NCBI GenBank assembly: GCA_023369685.1
Contig: SACZ01000001.1
Coordinates: 868,381 to 932,380 of the forward strand
Direction of reading: 5' to 3'
Length of the DNA stretch: 64,000 bases
Source: Prolixibacteraceae bacterium JC049
GTDB lineage: Bacteria; Bacteroidota; Bacteroidia; Bacteroidales; Prolixibacteraceae
Part shown: piece after piece, positions 29,161 to 36,915 of the stretch
How positions within the stretch are numbered: the first letter of the stretch is position 1
Layout of the letters: each line of letters opens with the position of its first letter
The notes under the pieces: model-generated
The model's database searches: none
What the model was told of the DNA's origin: nothing
Seen by the model: the letters and a program-made list of their open reading frames with translations, nothing else
Made by a program: the position numbers and the translations under genes

Positions 29161-30489
29161 ATGTTTGAAAATCTTAACGAACGTTTAGAGCGATCTTTCA
29201 AACTACTGAAAGGTCAAGGGAAGATTACAGAAATAAATATTGCTGAAACTTTAAAGGATGTACGTCGTGCGTTATTGGATGCCGATGTTAACTTTAAAAT
29301 TGCCAAGCAATTTACAGAAAGAGTAAAAGAGAAAGCATTAGGTCAGAATGTGCTTACAGCCGTTAAGCCCGGTCAAATGATGGTGAAGATAGTTCACGAT
29401 GAGCTGGCAGAATTAATGGGTGGAGAGCATGTTGACATCGATATAACAGGAAAACCTGCCGTTATTCTTATTGCTGGTCTTCAGGGATCGGGTAAAACAA
29501 CCTTTACTGGAAAGCTGGCAAACATGCTTAAAACAAAGCGTGTTAAAAAGCCATTATTAGTTGCTGGTGACGTTTATCGTCCTGCTGCGATTGATCAGCT
29601 TAAAGTTTTAGGAGAGCAAGTAGGTGTAGAAGTTTATACCGAAGAAGGAAATAAGAATCCGGTGCAACTGGCTCTTGATGGTATTAAGCAAGCGAAGCAA
29701 AACGGTAACGACTTAGTTATTGTCGATACTGCCGGTCGTTTGGCCATCGATGAACAGATGATGCAAGAGATTACAGCTGTTAAGCAGGCCATCAATCCAA
29801 CAGAAACACTTTTTGTTGTTGACTCGATGACTGGTCAGGATGCTGTAAATACTGCCAAAGAATTTAACGATCGATTGGACTTTGATGGAGTCGTGCTTAC
29901 CAAATTAGATGGTGATACTCGTGGTGGTGCTGCCTTGTCAATTCGCACAGTAGTAAACAAGCCAATTAAGTTTGTTGGTACTGGTGAAAAAATGGAAGCT
30001 TTGGATGTATTCCACCCAGAGCGTATGGCCGATCGTATTTTGGGAATGGGTGATATCGTTTCGTTAGTGGAGCGTGCTCAGGAACAATTCGACGAAGAAG
30101 AAGCGAAGAAGCTGCAGAAGAAATTGGCGAAGAACCAGTTTAACTTCAACGATTTCTTGAAGCAGATTAATCAGATAAAGAAAATGGGTAACATCAAAGA
30201 TTTGGCTTCAATGATTCCTGGAATGGGAAAAGCATTGAAAAATGTCGATATCGATGATGATGCCTTCAAGAGCATCGAGGCAATTATTTACTCGATGACA
30301 CCAAAAGAGCGTGAAGATCCAGCATGTTTGAATGGTTCTCGCCGTAAACGTATTGCTGATGGATCGGGAACAAACATTCAGGAAGTAAACCGATTGATTA
30401 AGCAATTCGATGAAACACGCAAAATGATGCGCATGGTTTCTCAGGGAGGAAACATGAAGAAAATGATGCGTGGAATGCCCAGAAGATAA
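29161..30489 (+). CDS. ffh: Signal recognition particle protein Ffh
   Basis: SRP54 GTPase of 442 residues that binds signal sequences of nascent membrane and secreted proteins. The N domain (1-85) is followed by the G domain with P-loop GLQGSGKTTF (106-115), DVYRPAAIDQLK, VDTAGR and TKLDGDTRGG, and the methionine-rich M domain (about 300-440) with the SRP-RNA binding phrase LNGSRRKRIADGSG and a C-terminal run rich in Met. Every GTPase motif is intact. The 4.5S SRP RNA was looked for upstream and not found. folD follows 33 bases later, possibly on the same transcript. Confidence 0.97.
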   Translation: MFENLNERLERSFKLLKGQGKITEINIAETLKDVRRALLDADVNFKIAKQFTERVKEKALGQNVLTAVKPGQMMVKIVHDELAELMGGEHVDIDITGKPAVILIAGLQGSGKTTFTGKLANMLKTKRVKKPLLVAGDVYRPAAIDQLKVLGEQVGVEVYTEEGNKNPVQLALDGIKQAKQNGNDLVIVDTAGRLAIDEQMMQEITAVKQAINPTETLFVVDSMTGQDAVNTAKEFNDRLDFDGVVLTKLDGDTRGGAALSIRTVVNKPIKFVGTGEKMEALDVFHPERMADRILGMGDIVSLVERAQEQFDEEEAKKLQKKLAKNQFNFNDFLKQINQIKKMGNIKDLASMIPGMGKALKNVDIDDDAFKSIEAIIYSMTPKEREDPACLNGSRRKRIADGSGTNIQEVNRLIKQFDETRKMMRMVSQGGNMKKMMRGMPRR

Positions 30490-30522
30490 GAATTAAAAGT
30501 GCCTAATTAAACAATTGTAACC

Positions 30523-31404
30523 ATGATTCTGATTGATGGTAAAAAGTGTTCTGCCGATGTAAGGCAGGAGATTGCCGAAGATGTAAAAGCATTGAAAGCA
30601 GAAGGAGGTAAAACTCCTCATTTAGTAGCGGTACTAGTAGGTCACGACGGTGGTAGTGAGTCGTATGTTGCTGGTAAAATGCGTGCTTGTAACGAAGTGG
30701 GTTTTAAATCGACTTTAGTTCGTTATGAAGACGATGTTACCGAAGCAGAATTGCTTGCCAAGGTCGATGAATTGAACCGTGACGAAGATGTAGATGGTTT
30801 TATCGTTCAGTTGCCTCTGCCAAAACATATTTCTGAAGAGAAAGTAACTGAAGCAATCGATCCAAGAAAAGACGTTGATGGATTTCATCCTATGAATGTT
30901 GGTAGAATGACTATTGGTGCTCCTGCATTTGTGTCAGCTACTCCTCAGGGAATTATGGAGCTGTTGCGTCGTTACAATATCGAAACATCAGGAAAGAATG
31001 TGGTTGTAATTGGTCGTAGTAATATTGTTGGGCGCCCAATGAGTATCCTGCTTTCTCGTAAAGGGGAGCCAGGAAATGCAACAGTTACAGTTGCTCACAG
31101 TCGCACTAAAGACCTGAAAGAGGTTTGTGCAAGCGCCGATATTTTAATTGCAGCATTGGGATCACCAGAATTCGTAACTGCTGATATGGTTAAAGAAGGT
31201 GCAGTTGTTATCGATGTAGGTACAACTCGCGTTAAGTCTGATTTAACCAAATCGGGATGGAAATTAAAAGGTGATGTGAAATTTGATGAAGTGGCGGATA
31301 AGTGTAGCTTCATTACTCCAGTTCCAGGTGGAGTTGGACCAATGACCATTACTTCGTTAATGATTAATACATTAAAGTCGGCAAAGAAAGAAATTTACAA
31401 ATAG
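30523..31404 (+). CDS. folD: Bifunctional methylenetetrahydrofolate dehydrogenase/cyclohydrolase FolD
   Basis: Cytoplasmic enzyme of 293 residues that converts 5,10-methylene-THF to 10-formyl-THF. Catalytic Lys52 is in [10 protein letters not shown], the folate site has QLPLPKHI and [17 protein letters not shown], and the Rossmann half has [17 protein letters not shown] and [16 protein letters not shown]. Compared with E. coli FolD (K56) the layout is standard. It is 33 bases behind ffh and ends at a strong terminator. Confidence 0.97.
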   Translation: MILIDGKKCSADVRQEIAEDVKALKAEGGKTPHLVAVLVGHDGGSESYVAGKMRACNEVGFKSTLVRYEDDVTEAELLAKVDELNRDEDVDGFIVQLPLPKHISEEKVTEAIDPRKDVDGFHPMNVGRMTIGAPAFVSATPQGIMELLRRYNIETSGKNVVVIGRSNIVGRPMSILLSRKGEPGNATVTVAHSRTKDLKEVCASADILIAALGSPEFVTADMVKEGAVVIDVGTTRVKSDLTKSGWKLKGDVKFDEVADKCSFITPVPGGVGPMTITSLMINTLKSAKKEIYK

Positions 31405-31424
31405 AGTCTACTTTATTGATATAG

Positions 31425-31461
31425 AAAAGGGCTGTTTCGCAATTGTGGGACAGCCCTTTTT
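31425..31461 (+). terminator. Terminator of the ffh-folD unit
   Basis: Perfect 11-bp stem (31425-31435 with 31450-31460) around a 14-base loop, ending in TTTTT, 20 bases after the folD stop. Confidence 0.9.
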
Positions 31462-31536
31462 GCAACCAGAATGTAAACTTAACTCGAATTTAAGTGGAAT
31501 AAATCGAGCTATTTTTTGAAAACAAAAATAAATAAT

Positions 31537-31561
31537 TACTTTTGTTCGTGAATTTACGAAC
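31537..31561 (+). promoter_or_regulatory. arsR promoter and operator copy 1
   Basis: TTTG (31515-31518), 18 bases, TACTTTTG (31537-31544) gives a consensus promoter. Its last base begins a perfect inverted repeat GTTCGT-6 nt-ACGAAC (31544-31561), which covers the expected start site. ArsR-family repressors bind such TTCG/CGAA dyads, so autorepression is likely. The arsR ATG is 6 bases further. Confidence 0.75.
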
Positions 31562-31567
31562 AGGGAG

Positions 31568-31867
31568 ATGAACATTAAATCAGTAACAACAGAAAAACAA
31601 CAGCGAATTGCTCGATATGCCAAAGCAATGGGGCATCCTGTACGTGTTTATGTGTTAGATCTTCTGTCAAGACAGAGCTGTTGTTACAGTGGTGATTTAA
31701 GTGACGATTTGCCAATTGCCAAGTCTACCTTGTCTCAACATTTAAAAGAATTAAAAGATGCAGGTTTAATTCAAGGTGAAATTGAAGCTCCGAGAATTAA
31801 ATATTGCATCAATAAGGAAAATTGGGAAGAAGCGAAACAGCTTTTTAAACCATTTTTAGGGATATAA
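31568..31867 (+). CDS. ArsR/SmtB family transcriptional repressor
   Basis: A 99-residue winged-helix metalloregulator. The helix-turn-helix is PIAKSTLSQHLKELKDAGLI, preceded by MGHPVRVYVLDLLSRQSCCYSGDL. Cys38 and Cys39 are adjacent in the position where ArsR has its CxC arsenite site, and Cys80 near the wing (KYCIN) could be a third ligand, so a thiophilic ligand such as As(III) is plausible. It is the first gene of a four-gene cluster, and the same operator lies before it and in the next two gaps. The inducer is inferred. Confidence 0.9.
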   Translation: MNIKSVTTEKQQRIARYAKAMGHPVRVYVLDLLSRQSCCYSGDLSDDLPIAKSTLSQHLKELKDAGLIQGEIEAPRIKYCINKENWEEAKQLFKPFLGI

Positions 31868-31885
31868 AAATTTTTTGAAATCATT

Positions 31886-31903
31886 GTTCGTCTTTTTGCG
31901 AAA
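31886..31903 (+). promoter_or_regulatory. ArsR operator copy 2, before the thioredoxin gene
   Basis: GTTCGT-6 nt-GCGAAA, same half-sites and spacing as copies 1 and 3. Around it ATCATT (31880-31885) and AATGAT (31911-31916) form an outer inverted pair, and a further CGAA lies at 31906-31909. Confidence 0.7.
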
Positions 31904-31938
31904 TGCGAATAATGATCTTGACTTAAAATCAGATTAAG

Positions 31939-32172
31939 ATGGAGATAAAAATCTTAGGTACAGGATGTGCAAAATGCAAAAGTTTAGAGAAAGCAGCCAG
32001 AGAGGCAGTAGAGAAAACAGGAGTTGATGCAGTGGTAACAAAAGTGGAAGATATCATGCAGATAATGAACTATGGAGTAATGACTACACCTGCTTTGGTG
32101 ATTGACGATGAAGTGGTGATGACAGGAAAAGTGACATCGGTTGATGAGATTGTTAGTTTATTGAAGAAGTAA
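31939..32172 (+). CDS. Small thioredoxin-like redox protein
   Basis: A 77-residue single-domain thioredoxin-fold protein with active site GTGCAKC (Cys10, Cys13) and the cis-proline region VMTTPALVIDDEVV. It belongs to the redox-active disulfide protein 2 group, often encoded beside ArsP-type permeases. It starts after operator copy 2 and lies 51 bases before the permease gene. It may reduce a metalloid or the cysteines of the permease or DGC protein; this is inference from context. Confidence 0.9.
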   Translation: MEIKILGTGCAKCKSLEKAAREAVEKTGVDAVVTKVEDIMQIMNYGVMTTPALVIDDEVVMTGKVTSVDEIVSLLKK

Positions 32173-32189
32173 AAAAATTTAAAATCATT

Positions 32190-32207
32190 GTTCGTTTTTT
32201 TGCGAAC
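32190..32207 (+). promoter_or_regulatory. ArsR operator copy 3, before the permease gene
   Basis: GTTCGT-6 nt-GCGAAC, 17 bases upstream of the permease ATG. The preceding bases AAAATCATT also match those before copy 2, so the two gaps share a longer repeated block. Confidence 0.7.
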
Positions 32208-32223
32208 TACGAATGCGAAAACA

Positions 32224-33345
32224 ATGAATAAAATGAGGCAAAATAGAAATGAAAAGAAGAGTGTAGTATATGCACTACAAGCTTCACTGGGAATGCATAA
32301 CGAACAAATGCGAAAACGAGGAGGTTTAATGCTGGCAGTAGCAACTGTTTTACCATTGCTGGTTGCTTTATATCATTTCCTACCTGGTTTGGTCGACTCA
32401 TTTACATACGACTTAATAAAGCTTCAGCCAGAATCACATTTAGGCGAAGCGATAAACTTCTTCTTTTACGACACCATCAAGATTCTAATTCTTCTTTTTC
32501 TAATTAGTAGTTTAATGGGAGTTGTAAATGCCTATTTCCCTGTTGATCGTTTGCGGGTTTACCTTACTACTAAGAAATTATATGGATTGGAGTACTTCTT
32601 TGCCTCTTTCTTTGGGGCGGTTACTCCGTTTTGTTCGTGTTCTTCTATTCCATTATTTATAGGATTTGTAAAAGGAGGAATCCCGTTGGGGGTAACTTTT
32701 GCTTATCTGATTACTTCGCCACTGGTGAACGAGGTGGCAGTAGCAATGTTTTTGGGGCTTTTCGGGGTAAAAGCAACCTTGATATATGCAGGAAGTGGAA
32801 TTCTTATGGGAATGCTTGGTGGTTTTGTTTTAGGAAAACTGAAGCTGGATAAATACCTGAGCGATTGGGTGCGTGAAGTGCAAGCCAATGCAATGATTGA
32901 GAATGAAAAATGGGAAGGAGAAAAAACACCTTTTATCGATCGCTTACCTATTATCATTAAAGATGGCTGGGATATTGTTCGCAAAGTGTTATTGTATGTA
33001 ATTATAGGTATTGCTATTGGTGCGGCTATGCACGGCTATGTACCGGAGAATTTCTTTACGGAATTTCTGGCTGCCGACAAATGGTATGCTGTTCCGCTGG
33101 CAGTAATTTTAGCCGTACCAATGTATGCCAATGCTGCAGGTATTGTGCCTGTAATCCAGGTTTTTGTTGCCAAAGGAGTTCCGCTGGGTACTGCAATCGC
33201 ATTTATGATGGCGGTAGTAGGGCTCTCGTTACCAGAAGCAACATTGTTAACTAAAGTGATGAAATGGAAATTGATTGGAATTTTCTTTGGTGTGATAACT
33301 CTATTCATCATTGTTCTTGGATATCTATTCAACCTGATTCTTTGA
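32224..33345 (+). CDS. ArsP-type permease (DUF318, PF03773 family)
   Basis: Inner-membrane permease of 373 residues with about ten hydrophobic segments. The signature is the cysteine-rich FFGAVTPFCSCSSIPLFIGF, matching the metalloid-binding region of ArsP, and a second related half (VPMYANAAGIVPVIQVFVAKG) as expected for a duplicated fold. Relatives export trivalent organoarsenicals or are linked to copper or zinc. The ATG at 32224 replaces TTG 32188, which overlaps operator copy 3. It comes after the thioredoxin gene and two bases before the DGC gene. Substrate is unproven. Confidence 0.9.
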   Translation: MNKMRQNRNEKKSVVYALQASLGMHNEQMRKRGGLMLAVATVLPLLVALYHFLPGLVDSFTYDLIKLQPESHLGEAINFFFYDTIKILILLFLISSLMGVVNAYFPVDRLRVYLTTKKLYGLEYFFASFFGAVTPFCSCSSIPLFIGFVKGGIPLGVTFAYLITSPLVNEVAVAMFLGLFGVKATLIYAGSGILMGMLGGFVLGKLKLDKYLSDWVREVQANAMIENEKWEGEKTPFIDRLPIIIKDGWDIVRKVLLYVIIGIAIGAAMHGYVPENFFTEFLAADKWYAVPLAVILAVPMYANAAGIVPVIQVFVAKGVPLGTAIAFMMAVVGLSLPEATLLTKVMKWKLIGIFFGVITLFIIVLGYLFNLIL

Positions 33346-33347
33346 TT

Positions 33348-33710
33348 ATGAGTAACGAAAAATGTATGTGTGATACAGGCGATAAGATCGTTTTAGCTTG
33401 TTCTGGAGCTTCAGATGTAGGTTGCATCTCAGATAAAGTGGCGCGAAGCCTGCAAGTTGCTGGTAAACGAAAAATGAGTTGCTTGGCATTAGTAGGAGCT
33501 GGAATTCAGAAATCAATCGATAATTTCAAAACCAAAGATTTGTTAGTAATCGATGGGTGCCCAATAGCTTGTGGAAGGCGAATTGTGAAAAAACACGATT
33601 TTGCCAATTATAAGCACGTGGTAATTACCGACTATGGATTTAAAAAAGGAGAAACTCCGGTATCAGATAAAACTGTGATAGAGGTACTAAGTAAGGTGGT
33701 TGAGTTGTAG
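33348..33710 (+). CDS. DGC domain cysteine-rich protein (putative zinc-binding)
   Basis: A 120-residue protein of the DGC family, named for its conserved Asp-Gly-Cys. Nine cysteines are seen, in KCMCDTG, ACSGASDVGC, MSCLALVG and IDGCPIACGRR. Family members are annotated as putative zinc-binding proteins with no proven role. The ATG at 33348 lies two bases after the permease stop (tight coupling); the upstream frame extension would overlap the permease gene. In the cluster it may bind the same metal or metalloid that the permease exports, or act as its chaperone. Confidence 0.87.
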   Translation: MSNEKCMCDTGDKIVLACSGASDVGCISDKVARSLQVAGKRKMSCLALVGAGIQKSIDNFKTKDLLVIDGCPIACGRRIVKKHDFANYKHVVITDYGFKKGETPVSDKTVIEVLSKVVEL

Positions 33711-33751
33711 TTGATGACATAAGTTGTGTGTGTGAAATTTTGATAATTAGT

Positions 33752-33785
33752 AAAAAGTCCAAGGGTGTTCTTCCTTGGACTTTTA
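33752..33785. terminator. Bidirectional terminator between the arsR cluster and the GH2 gene
   Basis: Perfect 12-bp stem AAAAGTCCAAGG/CCTTGGACTTTT (33753-33764 with 33773-33784), with T-rich tails both ways. It ends the plus-strand cluster and the minus-strand GH2 gene. Confidence 0.9.
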
Positions 33786-33790
33786 TTTGA

Positions 33791-36718
33791 CTATTGAATA
33801 TTAAGCATGTTGATGACTGTTTGTCGTGCCGATTGATCTTGGCGAATGGAATAATCGAGGTCTGTGTGGTTGTTTATTAGTCGCTTGTGAGTTAATAGCT
33901 GCGATAAAATAAGTTGACCTTTTCCTTTTCCAAAGTCGATTTTAATAACCGGAGTTTTAGTAAGGCTGTTGCCACAAAGAGCAAGTGGTGTTAGGTTTTT
34001 AGCTTTCCCTTGTTGTGATTGCTGTAGTGTTGCAACTAAATCGATCTCCTCGATTTTTGCATTGGGATCAACTGCGTTTTGCAACGAAGGTGCATCTTCT
34101 ACCAAGAATTTCACTTTTTTGCGGAGAGCATTTATGGTTGTTTTGTTGTTTTGCTTGGTGGAATAGGCATAGAATCCTTGCAGATTGTAAGCAAAATAGC
34201 TGTCGCTTTTCATCAATTGGATATCTGCACCACGAGCTTGCCATTGGTTTAATGTAGCTTTGTAGCTCAGACCACTAATTTTTATGGATGTTGCTGGTGC
34301 TATTAATCCACCTCGCATGCCGTTCCAAAGCCAGTTTGAATCATAATACAGGTTTTGCCACAATTGATTGTCTTTTGCCGGATGAATATGACTCTCTGGC
34401 TCGCTAATTTCATTGAATTCTAATTCAATACCGAAAGGAAGCTGGTATTTAACCAATTTATCGCCTTTTGCTCTATAGCGTCCTTGTAAGGGGCCAAGGT
34501 TTTGGTCTTTAGGATAACCTTGTCCAAAATAACGGGGACCAATATCCAGCATAACAACAGAAATACCATTCTCAATCTTTTGCTTTATTAATTGCTGTAG
34601 CTGCTGGTTGTTTTGTGTTATCAATTTCCAGCCTTCACGACCAACTACATACACCGATTCATTTTTACTGGTGTAAAGCTGGTTCTCTTTCAGGAATGAA
34701 ATCAGCTCTTTATCGGTAGTGTTGCAAGCAACTTTATGAAGAAGCTGATTGAGAACTGTTAGCTCCTGAACTCTGAAATCCCATTCCGAAACAACTGGGT
34801 ATTTAACATCTTTAGTAGGATTTTTTAGTTGAGCAAAGAAAGTGTACTTTCCTTGTTTCTGAGGTGTTTCTAGTAGGATAGGCTGAACTGAGTGTTGGAA
34901 TGCGTTTAGCTGGAACGTTTGATTTTTTATCTCGATGATTTTATCTTCCTTCTTAATTCCATATTCGATATGAAGTGATTTTGGGGTTTGAGTATCATTG
35001 AACAAGTGCATTGGAATTGAAACTTCCTGGTTGGTTTTAAAGTTTCTATCCCAAATATCAAGGCTAACAGAAACAGGCGACCACGATGCTGTTAGTGCTT
35101 CCCAAACTTGTTTTGGTTTTCCATCTTTTAGTTGGCCCATGTACCAATGATCGCCATCCATGTGACTACCTAATATGCAAAATGGAGAGAAGCCCGTTGC
35201 ATCTATTCTACGCCAATATTCTGCAACTTTAGCATTGGACTCTGCGTGGTGTTTTAATCGCATTTCACGAGAATGCGACTTACCCAAAAAGCGCATGTAG
35301 GCTGAAGCAGTGGTCTTGTATCCACCAATATCTCCATTTCCGTCCAGGTAGTTTCCTCCAAACTCATCTACCATTATTGCTTTTGGAAATTGGTTGTAGC
35401 TATCGTAGTAAAGTCCTAAATTTTCGAAAAGCGACCACCAGTATTTGTGGATATGTAGTACATCGCGATCGGCCAAAACAAGCTTTGGGTAGCGTGGAAG
35501 AATATCATCTAGTGCGTCCCAAGCAGTTTCTAGTTGTTTGCCTTGGGTCTCGTTGTAGGGGTGAACTAGTACCACTGAAGGGTGGCGTAGTCCCAAATCA
35601 ATCCAGTTTTGCCATTGCTTTAGCAGACTTTCTTTTGAGGCAGGCATACCATGAAAGAAACTCCATTCATATTGAACCAATAGACCATGTTTGTCGCACA
35701 TATCTAAAAAACGTTCAGGAGGATTTCCCAAATGAAAACGAAGCGTGTTGGCTCCATGGTCTTTCAATCGATTTACAACATTCTGAAGAAACCAATCTTC
35801 GTTAAATGCCAGTTCTACACCTTCCTGATCTCTAACCCAGCGGTGCCAGACAACAGTTCCAGCTCTTAGTTTCGATGGTTTTCCGTTCAAGAAAAATTGT
35901 TTGTCTTTTAATTCGAAATAACGATTGGCAAAATTGATTTGGTTGTTATCAATCAATTGGCCGTTTCCGTTAACGGTCGCTTTTAGTTTGAAAAGATGTG
36001 GAGTATCTGTAGTCCAAAGTGGAAGTTGATCAATGGGAAGTGTCACTTTTAATTTTTTCCCTTTTATCTTTTGACTTTTAGTTATAACTACTTTGCCTCT
36101 TGAGTCAATTACTTCAAGCTTTATTTGTGAAACTGTCTTAATTGGTTTCTCCATGTGAACAGTTACATCACATGTTCTATTATCCGGTTTAAACGCAGGA
36201 ATAATAGCTGCAATACGGTTGTTCCCATGGCAATGTAGAACAATATCATCCCAGATACATGATGAAATATTCGAGCGCCAATGATCAGCAGTTGGAATAT
36301 ACGATGCATCTTTCTGAGAAAGCTCTTTTAGCGATTTTAGTGCGATTTCAATGGTTACTTTCTCATTGGGTTGAATAGCAGAGTGGCTAAGTGCATGAAA
36401 AGTTGGAGCCATTCCTCCCTCTTTTTCAGAAACTTTCTCACCATTAACATAGATGGAAGGAGCAAAACGCGCACCTTTCAGAATTAATGTGGCATTTTGC
36501 CATTGCCCTCTGGGTAGTGTTACTTGTCGTTTAAACCAAAGAGTACCTTCTTGCATTTTTGTAGGATCTTCGGATATAGCAGGTAATTGGACGTGATTTG
36601 TGTACTGACGATTGATACCACGTTGCCAACTGCCATTTAATGAAATACTTTGCGAATTGGCTTTGAAAAAAGAACCAATACAACAGAGTAGTAATAGTAG
36701 TAGAAATTTCGTACTCAT
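33791..36718 (-). CDS. GH2 family glycoside hydrolase, exported
   Basis: A 975-residue secreted GH2 protein (signal peptide ending KANS). The N-terminal sugar-binding domain (SLNGSWQRG, LWFKRQVTL, GARFAPSIYVNGEKV), Ig-like domain and barrel (GTVVWHRW, HGANTLRFHLGNPPERFLDMCDKHGLLVQYEW) are present. The acid/base is Glu390 (HPYNETQGK) and the nucleophile Glu452 (MVDEFGGNYLD). The barrel phrases differ clearly from the LacZ-type gene at 3.3 kb, so beta-galactosidase should not be assumed; beta-glucuronidase, mannosidase and other GH2 activities are open. The C-terminal 450 residues have no recognised domain beyond sandwich-like parts. The HTCS gene upstream is in the same orientation, 197 bases away. 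Confidence 0.85.
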   Translation of the reverse strand: MSTKFLLLLLLCCIGSFFKANSQSISLNGSWQRGINRQYTNHVQLPAISEDPTKMQEGTLWFKRQVTLPRGQWQNATLILKGARFAPSIYVNGEKVSEKEGGMAPTFHALSHSAIQPNEKVTIEIALKSLKELSQKDASYIPTADHWRSNISSCIWDDIVLHCHGNNRIAAIIPAFKPDNRTCDVTVHMEKPIKTVSQIKLEVIDSRGKVVITKSQKIKGKKLKVTLPIDQLPLWTTDTPHLFKLKATVNGNGQLIDNNQINFANRYFELKDKQFFLNGKPSKLRAGTVVWHRWVRDQEGVELAFNEDWFLQNVVNRLKDHGANTLRFHLGNPPERFLDMCDKHGLLVQYEWSFFHGMPASKESLLKQWQNWIDLGLRHPSVVLVHPYNETQGKQLETAWDALDDILPRYPKLVLADRDVLHIHKYWWSLFENLGLYYDSYNQFPKAIMVDEFGGNYLDGNGDIGGYKTTASAYMRFLGKSHSREMRLKHHAESNAKVAEYWRRIDATGFSPFCILGSHMDGDHWYMGQLKDGKPKQVWEALTASWSPVSVSLDIWDRNFKTNQEVSIPMHLFNDTQTPKSLHIEYGIKKEDKIIEIKNQTFQLNAFQHSVQPILLETPQKQGKYTFFAQLKNPTKDVKYPVVSEWDFRVQELTVLNQLLHKVACNTTDKELISFLKENQLYTSKNESVYVVGREGWKLITQNNQQLQQLIKQKIENGISVVMLDIGPRYFGQGYPKDQNLGPLQGRYRAKGDKLVKYQLPFGIELEFNEISEPESHIHPAKDNQLWQNLYYDSNWLWNGMRGGLIAPATSIKISGLSYKATLNQWQARGADIQLMKSDSYFAYNLQGFYAYSTKQNNKTTINALRKKVKFLVEDAPSLQNAVDPNAKIEEIDLVATLQQSQQGKAKNLTPLALCGNSLTKTPVIKIDFGKGKGQLILSQLLTHKRLINNHTDLDYSIRQDQSARQTVINMLNIQ

Positions 36719-36773
36719 CTTTACAATTTCGTTTGGTTAATACAATGTTTTAATTCGATTGAGAGATAATCTG

Positions 36774-36846
36774 TTGATATAAAATATCAATGAGTAGGTG
36801 ATGAGTCGGATAGTTAATTAAAACTGGGCGGTTAATTCAGTTTTAA
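36774..36846. repeat. Two inverted repeats between the HTCS and GH2 genes
   Basis: TTGATAT-AAA-ATATCAA (36774-36790) is a perfect 7-bp dyad 56 bases before the GH2 start and may be a regulator site. TTAAAACTG/CAGTTTTAA (36818-36826 with 36838-36846) is a 9-bp hairpin after the HTCS stop that may weakly end its transcript. Confidence 0.4.
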
Positions 36847-36915
36847 AATATGGTTTTCAGGCCAAAGGTATTATTAGAAATGAATATCCGACAATCACGT
36901 TACTCTATTCGGTGT

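Noticed and set aside
35377-35805. 142-codon plus-strand frame
   Set aside because: Antisense within the GH2 catalytic barrel region.
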